Source: Streptomyces sp. TRM70350 (GTDB lineage: Bacteria; Actinomycetota; Actinomycetes; Streptomycetales; Streptomycetaceae). From it: 64,000 bases of DNA. Under the pieces are notes generated by a model. It saw nothing but the letters and a program-made list of their open reading frames with translations. It was not told the DNA's origin and made no database searches. Position 1 is the stretch's first letter. Each line of letters begins with the position of its first letter. The stretch spans positions 33,248 through 97,247 of the forward strand of contig NZ_JAHUXH010000029.1 of the NCBI RefSeq assembly GCF_019219825.1, given 5' to 3'. Shown here one piece after another: positions 8,320-16,337 of this stretch. A program made the position numbers and the translations under genes.

Positions 8320-9897
8320 TCAGTCCTGAACCGGGTCCACCTCCCAGTCGGGATGCCCCGGCATGGGCGGGGTCCGCTCCCCGTACAGCCACGGCCTCAG
8401 GAACGGCGTCAGGTCCTCGCCGGCCACCTCGGACGCGAGCGCGACGAAGTCCCGGGTGCCGGCCACCCGGCCCCGGTACCTCGTCACCCAGGACCGCTCG
8501 ATCCTGCCGAAGGTCTCCTCACCGACCTTCTCCCTCAGGGCGTAGAGCACCAGCGCCGAGCCGTCGTAGCGCATCACCTTGAACAGGGTCGGCTCGGTGG
8601 GTTCGGCGGGCGCCCCGGCGTCGTGCCGCCACTGGTCGTGCTGCCCGTACGCCGCCCGCATCGCGTCCTCGATGCCGACGCCGCCGTGCTCGGCGGAGTA
8701 GAGACGTTCGTAGAAGCGGGCGTGCCCCTCGCTCAGCCACAGGTCGGACCAGCGCCGGATCGCGACGCTGTTGCCGGTCCACTGGTGCGTCAGCTCGTGC
8801 ACGAGGTCGCGCTCGGCGTCCACCCGGTCGCCTTCCAGGACGGCCCTCGGCACCACGGACAGCGACTGCGTCTCCAGCGCCACCGGCAGGTCGGTGTCCC
8901 CGACCAGTACGCCATAGCGGCGGAAGGGGTACGGGCCGAGCCGCCGTTCCAGCCAGGTCAGGTGCTCGGACGTGCGCGAGCGGTGGGCGTCGGTGTCGGT
9001 GACCAGGTGTTCGGGGACCACGTCACGGACGGGCAGCCCGCGCGGGCCGGTGCTGTCGACGAACGTGAACCTCCCGATCGCCAGCTGGATCAGCTGGGCC
9101 GCGACCGGATGCTCGGAGTCGTACGTCCACCTGACCCGTCCGTCGGGTCGCCGGACGCGCTCGACGAGCCGGCCGTTGGCCACCGCGCTGAGGCCCGGCG
9201 GGGTGGTGATGCGGAAGGTGACCGGCGCCCGCAGGCTGGGGTGGTCGTTCACCGGGAAGATCATCTTGGCGCCGTTGGGCTGGGCACACACCACGGTGCC
9301 GTCGGGCGTGGGCACCCAGCCGTATGTCCGGATCGCGTCGTCGCGCTGCCGTTGCTGGGTCGGATCGGCGGTGTAGGCGACCTGCACGGTGAAGGGGCCG
9401 CCCTCGGGGATCGGCCTCGCGGGCGTGACGACGAGTTCGTCACCGTCGCGTTCGGCGGTCGCCGGCGCGTCGTCGACGGTGACCTTGTGCAGGGTGTTGC
9501 CCGCGAAGTCGAGGTTGAAGCGGGACAGCGCCTGGGTGGCGGTGGCGCTGATGGTGGCGCGAGCGGGGAAGGGCGTGCGCGGGCCGCGCCAGTCGAAGGC
9601 GAGCGCGTAACGGCGGACCGTGTACCCGCCGTTGCCGTCGCGCGGCAGCAGCGGGTCGCCGATGCCCGGAGCGCCCGGGGACGGGGCAGGGCCGGACGAG
9701 GCCGCGGACGGACCGGGGGCGGGGGCGGGATCGCCGGGGTGTGCGGTGGGCCGGTGGGCCCCGAAGGGGAGCGCGCCGCTGAGGACGGCGGCGGCGGTGA
9801 CGCCGATGGCGGCGGTGAGAGCCAGGGCGAGGGCGCTGCGGCGGGGGCGCTGCTTGCCGGCCGGTTCTTCCGGGCGGCGCGCGAACGTCGCCTTCAC
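8320..9897 (-). CDS. Secreted M1-family (gluzincin) metallopeptidase
   Basis: 525-residue exported zinc aminopeptidase-like protein. Residues 21-43 form a hydrophobic signal/anchor followed by a Pro/Ala-rich linker to about 80. The beta-sandwich N-domain typical of M1 peptidases follows. The zinc site is HELTH at 367-371 with the third ligand Glu at 390, exactly 18 residues later. The substrate-recognition GxMEN loop is replaced here by VALETQSLS (339-347), as in bacterial secreted M1 relatives. The GTG start at 9897 overlaps the stop of a 16-codon upstream frame (GTGA), and no clear Shine-Dalgarno site is seen, so coupling to that frame is possible. Confidence 0.87.
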   Translation of the reverse strand: MKATFARRPEEPAGKQRPRRSALALALTAAIGVTAAAVLSGALPFGAHRPTAHPGDPAPAPGPSAASSGPAPSPGAPGIGDPLLPRDGNGGYTVRRYALAFDWRGPRTPFPARATISATATQALSRFNLDFAGNTLHKVTVDDAPATAERDGDELVVTPARPIPEGGPFTVQVAYTADPTQQRQRDDAIRTYGWVPTPDGTVVCAQPNGAKMIFPVNDHPSLRAPVTFRITTPPGLSAVANGRLVERVRRPDGRVRWTYDSEHPVAAQLIQLAIGRFTFVDSTGPRGLPVRDVVPEHLVTDTDAHRSRTSEHLTWLERRLGPYPFRRYGVLVGDTDLPVALETQSLSVVPRAVLEGDRVDAERDLVHELTHQWTGNSVAIRRWSDLWLSEGHARFYERLYSAEHGGVGIEDAMRAAYGQHDQWRHDAGAPAEPTEPTLFKVMRYDGSALVLYALREKVGEETFGRIERSWVTRYRGRVAGTRDFVALASEVAGEDLTPFLRPWLYGERTPPMPGHPDWEVDPVQD

Positions 9898-9944
9898 CGG
9901 AGCACCCGTGGGGCGTCTCGGCGGCCGGAAGTCCTGATCTTCAT
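9894..9944 (-). CDS. Possible 16-residue leader peptide overlapping the metallopeptidase start
   Basis: ATG at 9944 opens a 16-codon frame (MKIRTSGRRDAPRVLR) whose TGA overlaps the GTG of the metallopeptidase as GTGA. Such overlap is typical of translational coupling. No ribosome binding site is evident before the ATG, so it may be chance. Confidence 0.25.
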   Translation of the reverse strand: MKIRTSGRRDAPRVLR

Positions 9945-10046
9945 GGGCGCACTATGCCAGCAAGATGTCCGCACATCCGTTTATATGCGCGCGCCTTCCA
10001 TCCATGTGGGCTACACGTCCACTGGAAAGGGTTGCAGCGCCCCGCA

Positions 10047-10060
10047 GTGATATCCATCAC
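10047..10060. promoter_or_regulatory. CRP-like box GTGA-TATCCA-TCAC
   Basis: GTGA and TCAC half-sites separated by 6 nt match the symmetric core bound by CRP/FNR regulators and lie between two divergent secreted-protein genes. Streptomyces Crp prefers GTG-N6-GNCAC, so this is a near rather than exact match. Confidence 0.35.
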
Positions 10061-10381
10061 GCGCCCCCCATGCGTCAACGTGGCTCGTTAGTACATGACG
10101 CCCGGGCGATATAGCCGGACTTGCCGCCTGGAACCAGACAAACAGCCCGCCCGATCCGGCGACATCGGTCCGGCGGTTTCCTTCGCGTCACTCCCCCGGC
10201 GCTCGCGACGCGTTGACGGAGCATCAGTCGTTGCCGCGGCCACGGCGAGCCGGGTGTGCACACCCACGCGCCCGGTTCAAGGGCCTTCGGCGGCTACGAA
10301 GCCGGGTAGTAGTGCTCCTCGTTGCCCCCTGCTCGCCCCCGTCTTAACAATGACCGCCCCAGAAGGCGTCACCGCAGGTCA

Positions 10382-10403
10382 GGCACGGCGTCCATGCCGT
10401 GCC
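10382..10403 (+). promoter_or_regulatory. Leader hairpin of the CAP gene
   Basis: GGCACGGC-GTCCAT-GCCGTGCC, perfect 8-bp stem with 6-nt loop, ending 38 nt before the ATG. Could be a leader structure affecting translation, or a dyad operator. Confidence 0.35.
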
Positions 10404-10441
10404 GGGCCCGGAGGCGACCCGCTACGACCGAGCGAGGTCCC

Positions 10442-11110
10442 ATGAGGAAGCACCGCAGGAAGACGCGCCACCGGCACATAGCCGTCGCTGCCGTCGTCCT
10501 CACTGCGCTGGCAGTACCGTCCGCCGCCATGGCCTGTCTGAACGACGGGGGCGCCGACGCCGCCCGGGCCGCCCGGCCCTACGGCCAGTGGCACAACTGG
10601 ATGAACGCATTCGATGCGCAGCGAACCATCGTTTCACCGGACACCACCGCGCCGGACTCGACGGCAGCCACCACCCCGAGCAGCCCGCCCGCGGCCACAT
10701 CACCGAGCACCTCCGACGCACCGGCCTCGGCATCCAGTGCCGTCCAGCGCGTCGTGGCCCTGGTGAACAGTGAGCGCGGCAAGGCCGGTTGCTCCCCCGT
10801 GACGCTGAACGCCAAGCTCACGAAGGCCGCCCAGGATCACAGCGCCGACATGGCGAGCCACCGGAACATGTCGCACACCGGCTCCGACGGCTCGGACCCG
10901 GGCGAACGGATCACGAGGGCCGGGTACGACTGGAGGACGTACGGCGAGAACGTCGCATACGGCTACCCCACCCCCGAGCAGGTCATGGCCGGCTGGATGT
11001 CCAGCCCCGGCCACAAGCGCAACATTCTGAACTGTGCCTTCAAGGAGATAGGCGTCGGCCTGGCGCAGCCCGGCAACTACTGGACACAGGACTTCGGCAC
11101 CGCCCGCTGA
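10442..11110 (+). CDS. Secreted CAP-domain (SCP/PR-1-like) protein
   Basis: 222-residue exported protein. A basic start and hydrophobic stretch (HIAVAAVVLTALAVPSAAMA) form a Sec signal, followed by a Ser/Thr/Pro-rich linker to about residue 100 and a C-terminal CAP domain. Domain marks are ALVNSERGKAGCSPVTLN, DHSADMASHRNMSHTG, the YGENVAYGY motif and SPGHKRNILNCAFKEIGVG, with the His/Glu residues of the CAP cavity present. Bacterial CAP proteins (YkwD type) are poorly understood. The start is set by the signal peptide; the ribosome site is weak (GAGG). A very strong terminator follows. Confidence 0.88.
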   Translation: MRKHRRKTRHRHIAVAAVVLTALAVPSAAMACLNDGGADAARAARPYGQWHNWMNAFDAQRTIVSPDTTAPDSTAATTPSSPPAATSPSTSDAPASASSAVQRVVALVNSERGKAGCSPVTLNAKLTKAAQDHSADMASHRNMSHTGSDGSDPGERITRAGYDWRTYGENVAYGYPTPEQVMAGWMSSPGHKRNILNCAFKEIGVGLAQPGNYWTQDFGTAR

Positions 11111-11126
11111 GGCACCGAAGCACCGC

Positions 11127-11169
11127 CCGCTGCCGCCCCCCGGGACTCGTCCCCGGGGGGCGGCAGCGG
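11127..11169 (+). terminator. Strong terminator after the CAP gene
   Basis: 18-bp GC-only stem (11127-11144 with 11152-11169) and 7-nt loop, 17 nt after the stop codon. Confidence 0.85.
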
Positions 11170-11624
11170 CATGCGGAACCACCCTTTGTACGGCTTCGGA
11201 CACGGACCGCGCTCAAGCCGTCGGACGTGGACGGCGCCCCTCACACGCCACCTCGTCCGACTCACCGTCAGGCCGGTAAACGCAGCCTGATACAGGCATT
11301 TGCACGGCTATGCAGTCGATTTCAACGATTTTTGAAATTGGCCCGTTTCGAGATGCCGTGTCAGGCGCGCGCGACTAACGTCTAGTGATGAAAGCCGCAA
11401 ACCGGGGCACGCCCCGGCCGGCAAGGTTCCTGCACAGCGAGGACCGCGACCGTAGCGCCGCCCGCGTGGGACAGCGCGGCTGATCAGTGGCGTCGGCGGC
11501 CGAGAGGTGCTTCTCATTCTTGCGGCGACACCCATGACCGCGCCGCATGCTTCACCAGCTGCGGCTGCGGCCATCCATCTCGTGCGTGGGAGTCGCGCGA
11601 GACGATGGAAGGAAAGGTATTGCC
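11170..11624. other. Long leader/intergenic region before the His-rich gene
   Basis: About 450 nt with no supported gene. Besides the inverted repeat at 11319 it carries a short CCGGGG-CACG-CCCCGG hairpin near 11404. The A/T-rich patch at 11280-11400 is the likely promoter. Confidence 0.4.
11319..11338. promoter_or_regulatory. Inverted repeat ATTTCAA-CGATTT-TTGAAAT
   Basis: Perfect 7-bp arms with 6-bp centre in a local A/T-rich patch, about 290 nt upstream of the His-rich protein. The arms (TTTCA/TGAAA) resemble those of zinc-uptake regulator boxes but in the opposite order, so Zur is not claimed. Candidate operator for the His-rich gene. Confidence 0.4.
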
Positions 11625-12047
11625 ATGCGTTCACTTCGCGCGAGGCGTCTCATCGCGGCGTCTGCCACCACCGTTCTGATGGCGGGCGGCGCAGCGGTCG
11701 GCGCGGCGGGCACGGCTTCGGCCGTCCCGACCAACCACGATCACCACTACAACAAGTACTGCGACAACGACCACCGCTGGTGGGACGACCGTAGCGACGG
11801 CAAGCACAGCGACGGCAAGCACAAGGACAAGGACCGCGGTGACCATCGCGGATACCACGACCGCCATGACGACCACGACGGTCGCGGCCACAACGGTCAC
11901 CACAACGGTCACGACGGTCGCGGCGGCCACGGCCACGACAACGGCCACGACGGTCGGGGCGGCCACGGCAACGGCCACGACGGTCGGGGCGGCAACGGCC
12001 ACGGCAATGGTCACGGCAACGGCCACGGCAACGGCGGTCGCCACTGA
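11625..12047 (+). CDS. Secreted His/Gly/Asn/Asp-rich protein, putative metal-binding
   Basis: 140-residue small exported protein. Residues 1-33 are a Sec signal (Arg-rich start, hydrophobic core, cleavage near GTASA-VP). The mature part is almost wholly His, Gly, Asp, Asn, Lys and Arg, with repeated GHDGRGGHG and NGHGNGHGN units and about one residue in four a His. It has a single Cys and no known domain. Such composition suggests extracellular binding of Zn, Ni, Cu or Co, but that is inference from composition only. AAGGAAAGG lies 7 nt before the ATG. A terminator separates it from the convergent RNase H gene. Confidence 0.75.
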   Translation: MRSLRARRLIAASATTVLMAGGAAVGAAGTASAVPTNHDHHYNKYCDNDHRWWDDRSDGKHSDGKHKDKDRGDHRGYHDRHDDHDGRGHNGHHNGHDGRGGHGHDNGHDGRGGHGNGHDGRGGNGHGNGHGNGHGNGGRH

Positions 12048-12068
12048 CAGTCGCAGCGACACCACGCG

Positions 12069-12098
12069 ATGCGCGACTCCCGCTCGGGAGCCGCGCAT
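12069..12098. terminator. Bidirectional terminator between His-rich and RNase H genes
   Basis: 13-bp stem with one mismatch and a GCTC loop, placed between two convergent genes. Confidence 0.75.
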
Positions 12099-12177
12099 TG
12101 CAACGTTCCGGAGCCAGGAGACGGCGGTGAGTGCCCGCCCGAGCCGCGCTGCGGGCCTCAGCCGCGCCCGGCTCCGG

Positions 12178-12867
12178 TCACTGTGAGTCGGCCGAACGGC
12201 ACTCCGGGTGGCCCCACCCCTGGGCGTTCTTGGCGATCGGGTCGCCGGCCGCGTAGGCGCGGCCGCACCCGCAGCGGCCGGGGAACCTCGCCTTGATCGT
12301 GCGGGCGGAACCCCCGCCCTTCCGGGCCGCTTTGGCCGTGGCCGGCCTGCGGCGCGGGGCGGTCGGCGGGGTGTCGGGGGCGGGCGGCGGCTCCGGTGAG
12401 CCGAGGTCGCTGCCCGCGGGCTGCTGCACGGAGGCGGCCTGGCTGGCGGCACGGTCGGCGAAGTCGTTCAGCGGATCGCCGTCGACCTGGTGGGCGGGGA
12501 CGTAGCGGAACTCGACCGTGCGGCCGTCGAGCAGTTCGTCGATGCGCACGACCAGGTCCTGGTTGGCGACCGGCTTGCCGGCGGAGGTCTTCCAGCCGTT
12601 GCGCTTCCAGCCGGGCAGCCAGGTGGTGACGGCCTTCATGGCGTACTGCGAGTCCATCCGGACCTCCAGCGGCACGCCCGGGTCCGTCGCGGCCAACAGC
12701 CGCTCCAACGCGGTGAGTTCGGCGACGTTGTTGGTGGCCCTGCCCAGCGGACCGGCCTCCCACCGGGTGGGGGTCTCGCCCTCGTCGGCGACGACCCAGG
12801 CCCAGCCCGCCGGTCCGGGGTTCCCCTTCGAAGCCCCGTCGCACGCGGCCACCACTCGTTCACGCAT
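12178..12867 (-). CDS. Ribonuclease HI with C-terminal Cys/His domain
   Basis: About 229 residues. The N-terminal 150 form an RNase H fold that cleaves RNA in RNA-DNA hybrids. Catalytic acidic residues are visible in AACDGASKGN, NVAELTALE, RMDSQYAM and the ADRAA segment, i.e. the D-E-D-D set. A Pro/Ala linker leads to a small C-terminal module RCGCGRAYAAGDPIAKN then GWGHPEC, whose Cys and His residues could bind one zinc; this is not part of classical RNase HI. A start four codons upstream (12879) is possible. Likely housekeeping removal of R-loops and primers. Confidence 0.85.
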   Translation of the reverse strand: MRERVVAACDGASKGNPGPAGWAWVVADEGETPTRWEAGPLGRATNNVAELTALERLLAATDPGVPLEVRMDSQYAMKAVTTWLPGWKRNGWKTSAGKPVANQDLVVRIDELLDGRTVEFRYVPAHQVDGDPLNDFADRAASQAASVQQPAGSDLGSPEPPPAPDTPPTAPRRRPATAKAARKGGGSARTIKARFPGRCGCGRAYAAGDPIAKNAQGWGHPECRSADSQ

Positions 12868-12940
12868 GTGTCCGATCATGCCACGAACGGCCCGTGTCCC
12901 TGATCGCGGAGTCGGTCAGGGGCCATGATCGCGGAATGGG

Positions 12941-13741
12941 TCAGGACACGTCGCTCAGGTTCGGCATCTCGCCCACGGTGGTCGTGGGGTCGATCACCGA
13001 GAAGTTCGCGCCCTGCGGGTCGCTGATCGCGGCGAACCGTCCGAACGGGCTGTCCATCGGCCCGAACCGCAGCACACCGCCCAGCTTGGTGGCCCGGGCG
13101 ACGGCGTCGTCGCAGTCGGCGACGCCGAAGTAGACGTTGATGTAGTGCGGCACATCGGGCGGGAACTCGTCGGTCATCTTCATCCGGCCCAGGACGGAGT
13201 TGCCCTCCAGGTTGAAGATCCGGAAGTCGATGTCGTCGTCCTCCATCTGCTGCGCCGTGTACGGGAAGACCGCGGAGAAGAAGGTGTCCGACTTCTCGGG
13301 CTCGCGGGTGAAGATCTCCGCCCAGCAGTAGGCGCCCGGCTGGTCCATGGGCGCCTCGAAGCCCTCGTGGGTGCCCGGTTGCCACACGCCGAAGACGACA
13401 CCGCTCGGGTCACTGGCCAGGCACATGCTGCCGAAGTCGCCGACCTGCATCGGATCCATCAGCACCTGGCCGCCGTTCTCGCGGATCCTGGTGGCGGTGG
13501 CGGCCGCGTCGGGGGACGCCAAGTACAGACACCACTGCGACGGGGCCTCCTGGCCGGGCATCGGCGGTACGACGGCGGCGACGGCCTTGCCGTTCGAGTA
13601 GGCCTGGGAGTAGTTGCCGTACTCCGACGCCGCCTCGCCGAAGGTCCAGCCGAGGACCTCACCGTAGAAGGTCTTGGCACCCTCGACGTCGCCGAACATC
13701 GCGTCGGCCCAAATGGGGGTTCCCTCTGGTTTCACAGCCAT
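12941..13741 (-). CDS. VOC family protein (two glyoxalase/bleomycin-resistance domains)
   Basis: 266 residues built from two tandem vicinal-oxygen-chelate repeats: first about 8-120 (IWADAMFGDVEGAKTFYGEV to DPSGVVFGVWQPG) and second about 135-255 (CWAEIFTREPEKSDTFFSAV to DPQGANFSVIDP). Streptomyces proteins of this group are often annotated as hydroxylases. Metal-ligand positions are poorly conserved, so catalysis is uncertain. Start ATG 13741. Transcribed away from the alcohol dehydrogenase gene. Confidence 0.83.
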   Translation of the reverse strand: MAVKPEGTPIWADAMFGDVEGAKTFYGEVLGWTFGEAASEYGNYSQAYSNGKAVAAVVPPMPGQEAPSQWCLYLASPDAAATATRIRENGGQVLMDPMQVGDFGSMCLASDPSGVVFGVWQPGTHEGFEAPMDQPGAYCWAEIFTREPEKSDTFFSAVFPYTAQQMEDDDIDFRIFNLEGNSVLGRMKMTDEFPPDVPHYINVYFGVADCDDAVARATKLGGVLRFGPMDSPFGRFAAISDPQGANFSVIDPTTTVGEMPNLSDVS

Positions 13742-13909
13742 GGCCGGGGCCCTTCCCGATCGGTGGGGTTGTCCGATTCCTCACGCTAGTCATCCGGAAG
13801 GCCGCCCGCGCGCCGAACACGCCCCTGCGTCCCAGACTGGAAGGGGCCCCGGGCGCACGGGGTCGGACACGGCGGATCGCGGGGGCTCTTCGGGGAAGCG
13901 GGGCGCGCC

Positions 13910-15028
13910 ATGGCGGTGCCGGACGGGACGATGCGGGCGTGGTCGGTGGTGGCGCCGGGGCCGGTGGAGGCGGGCGGCCTGCGGCCGGTGGACCGGCCGG
14001 TGCCGGTGCCCGGCGAGGACGAGGTGCTGGTGCGGGTGCTGGCGTGCGGGGTGTGCCGTACCGACCTGCATGTCACCGAGGGCGACCTGCCCGTGCACCG
14101 GCCGGGGGTCACGCCGGGGCACGAGGTGGTGGGCGTGGTGGCCGGGTTCGGGACGGCCGTGCGCGGCTTCGCGGCCGGGGACCGGGTGGGCGTGGCCTGG
14201 CTGCGCCGCACCGACGGCAGCTGCGCCTACTGTGTGCGCGGCGCCGAGAACCTGTGCCCGGCCTCGCGGTACACGGGCTGGGACGCCGACGGCGGATACG
14301 CCGAGTACACGACCGTACCGGCGGCGTTCGCGCACCGGCTGCCGGCCGGCCTCGACGACGTGGCGGCGGCGCCGCTGCTGTGCGCCGGGATCATCGGCTA
14401 CCGGGCCCTGAAGCGGGCCTCACTGCCGCCGGGCGGGCGGCTCGGTCTGTACGGCTTCGGGGGCAGCGCTCATCTGTGTGCGCAGGTGGCGCTCGCCGAG
14501 GGCGCCAGGGTGCATGTCCTGACCCGGGGTGCGGCGGCGCGGCGGCTGGCGCTGGAGCTGGGGGCGGCGTCGGCTCGGGACGTGCTTCAGCTGCCGCCGG
14601 AGCCGCTGGACAGCGCGATCCTGTTCGCCCCGGCCGGGGAGCTGGTCCCGGTGGCGCTGCGGGCGCTGGACCGGGGCGGGGTGCTCTCCATCGCCGGTAT
14701 CCATCTGACCGACATCCCGCCGCTGCGCTACGCGAGCGAGCTGTTCTACGAGAAGGAGGTGCGCAGCGTCACCTCCAACACGCGCGAGGACGCCCGTGAG
14801 TTCCTGGCGCTGGCCGCGCGGTACGGCGTACGGGCGACGACACACACCTATCCGATGGCGCGGGCTGCACAGGCGCTGGCGGACCTGAAGGCGGGCCGGT
14901 TCCACGGGGCGGCGGTGCTGGTGAACGACTGGTGGACCGGCCGCCCGGGGGCGACCGGTCCGCACCGGGCGTACGTCAGCGGAACGCGCGCCGGTCGGCG
15001 TGCAGGCGGTCCGTCAGCCGGATGGTGA
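13910..15028 (+). CDS. Zinc-dependent alcohol dehydrogenase (AdhA-like, TIGR02822)
   Basis: 372-residue medium-chain dehydrogenase. The catalytic-zinc region is typical: CGVCRTD (C46, C49) and GHE (H71-E72), followed by the HEVVGVVAGFG block. The structural-zinc loop reads TDGSCAYCVRGAENLC, with Cys at 105, 108 and 116 but Asp at 102 where most relatives have the first Cys. The Rossmann segment LGLYGFGGSAHL binds NAD(P). The last residues overlap the convergent phytase-like gene by 53 nt, so the Gly/Arg-rich tail after about 345 may be an extension. A start at 13931 is equally possible. Confidence 0.87.
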   Translation: MAVPDGTMRAWSVVAPGPVEAGGLRPVDRPVPVPGEDEVLVRVLACGVCRTDLHVTEGDLPVHRPGVTPGHEVVGVVAGFGTAVRGFAAGDRVGVAWLRRTDGSCAYCVRGAENLCPASRYTGWDADGGYAEYTTVPAAFAHRLPAGLDDVAAAPLLCAGIIGYRALKRASLPPGGRLGLYGFGGSAHLCAQVALAEGARVHVLTRGAAARRLALELGAASARDVLQLPPEPLDSAILFAPAGELVPVALRALDRGGVLSIAGIHLTDIPPLRYASELFYEKEVRSVTSNTREDAREFLALAARYGVRATTHTYPMARAAQALADLKAGRFHGAAVLVNDWWTGRPGATGPHRAYVSGTRAGRRAGGPSAGW

Positions 15029-16175
15029 TGAACTCGTTGTTGTCGGCCTTGCCCGGCGTACGGCCGGACGAGAACGGGAAGTTGTTGTCGTTCAGCACGG
15101 CCAGCGTCCGGTCGTCGAGCAGGACGACGTCCTCGATGGTGACGAACGGGAAGCGGAAGGTCTCGCCGAAGCCGCCGAGCCCCTTGGGGTTGGCGATGTC
15201 CAGCAGGTCGGCGACCAGCGTCTTGTCCATCACGCCGTCGCCGTCGCGGTCGCGGGTGTCGGCGAGGTAGATCCGCTTGAACTTCGCCGCGTCGCCCTGG
15301 CCGCCGTCGCGTTCGATGACCAGGAAGCGGTGCCGGTCGACGGCGACGGCGTCGCCGATGGCGTGCGCGGTCGACTCCAGGCGGTAGACGAACCGCTTGC
15401 CGGTGTAGGCGCGCTTACGCAGGTCGAACTCGCTGAACCGCAGGTCGCCGGGCGTGTCGCCGGTGACGGTGCCCTCCAGCAGCGGGTAGAGGCGGCGGCC
15501 GTCGACGGAGCGGACCAGGCCCTCGAAGCCCTTGCTGCCGCCGATGGTCGGCCGGCCCCCGCCGAGGTACGGGTTCTCCGGCGCCTGTACGCCGTCCAGC
15601 GCGACGGGCGCTTCGAGGAGCCGCCCCTTGGCGTCGAAGTGCAGCAGGAACGGGCCGAACTCGTCGCCCATCCAGTACGTGCCGTCGGCGACCCGCACGA
15701 TCGACTCGACGTCGAAGTCGGCGCCGGTCAGCACCCGGTCGGCGCGGGTGAGCGCGAACGGCACCTTGCGGTACGGGTCGCTCAGATTGAACCCGCCGAG
15801 CACCCGGACCTCACCGGTCTTCCCGTCCGGCTTGACGCGGTGGACGCGCAGCAGGAAGTCGGCGCTGTTGGCCTTGCTGCCGTAACCGTTGTCGGACAGC
15901 ACGTCGAAGGTGCCGTCGTGCCGGTTGACGATGCCGCTGAAGCCCTGGACGGGCTGGTCGGCGAAGGGTGCCGCGATGCCGTTGAACGGGCCCGCGCCGA
16001 TGAGCGCGCCGGACGGCTCGCTGTCCGGCACGAACGTCTCGGCCGGCAGCGAGGCGAACCCGGTGAGCGTGGGGCGCCCGAAGTCGCCGTCCGTGGGGCC
16101 TTTTCCGGCCACCGCGGGAGAGGCCAGCGCCACGGTCAGAACAGCGGCGCCGAGCAAGATCGAAGGTCTTCTCAT
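14976..16175 (-). CDS. Secreted esterase-like activity of phytase family protein
   Basis: 399-residue exported protein of the beta-propeller 'phytase-like' domain family (PF13449). A Sec signal covers residues 1-23 (ILLGAAVLTVALASPAVAG). Domain marks are GFASLPAETFVPDS, FSGIVNRHDGTFDVLSDNG, DFDVESIVRVADGTYWMGDEFG, SKGFEGL and ALAVLNDNNFPF; the Asp/Glu clusters likely bind calcium. Members hydrolyse phosphate esters or act as esterases, but this protein's substrate is unknown. ATG 16175 is set by the signal peptide although the frame stays open far upstream. Confidence 0.87.
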   Translation of the reverse strand: MRRPSILLGAAVLTVALASPAVAGKGPTDGDFGRPTLTGFASLPAETFVPDSEPSGALIGAGPFNGIAAPFADQPVQGFSGIVNRHDGTFDVLSDNGYGSKANSADFLLRVHRVKPDGKTGEVRVLGGFNLSDPYRKVPFALTRADRVLTGADFDVESIVRVADGTYWMGDEFGPFLLHFDAKGRLLEAPVALDGVQAPENPYLGGGRPTIGGSKGFEGLVRSVDGRRLYPLLEGTVTGDTPGDLRFSEFDLRKRAYTGKRFVYRLESTAHAIGDAVAVDRHRFLVIERDGGQGDAAKFKRIYLADTRDRDGDGVMDKTLVADLLDIANPKGLGGFGETFRFPFVTIEDVVLLDDRTLAVLNDNNFPFSSGRTPGKADNNEFITIRLTDRLHADRRAFR

Positions 16176-16217
16176 GGCGGGCACCGTAGAGACACGGTAT
16201 GACCAACACGCCAACGC

Positions 16218-16277
16218 GGGAAGACGAAACCGGACACGCGTGCGGTCGCGGCTTTCGTGTCCGACGCGTGTCTTCCC
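16218..16277. promoter_or_regulatory. Nested 60-bp dyad between two divergent secreted-hydrolase genes
   Basis: Outer arms GGGAAGAC / GTCTTCCC (16218-16225, 16270-16277) enclose inner arms GGACACG / CGTGTCC (16232-16238, 16256-16262). It lies 43 nt from the start of the phytase-like gene and 61 nt from the SGNH lipoprotein start, as expected for a shared control region. Confidence 0.5.
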
Positions 16278-16337
16278 CCGGCCGTCGGGCTGTGCTTGCC
16301 TGGGTGGCCTTGTCGGTGGCGGGGCGGGAGTTGCCGT

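Larger units (their letters stand above)
9945..10441. other. Divergent intergenic region between metallopeptidase and CAP gene
   Basis: About 500 nt without a convincing gene. It holds a CRP-like GTGA-N6-TCAC box and a hairpin 38 nt before the CAP start. I see no recognisable riboswitch. Confidence 0.5.

Noticed and set aside
10060..10441. Riboswitch (for example c-di-AMP type) in the CAP-gene leader
   Set aside because: Such elements precede some Streptomyces cell-wall genes, but I could not find their conserved sequence blocks here, only a simple hairpin.
11319..11338. Zur box
   Set aside because: Known Streptomyces Zur sites have TGAAA before TTTCA; here the order is reversed, so only an unnamed operator is proposed.
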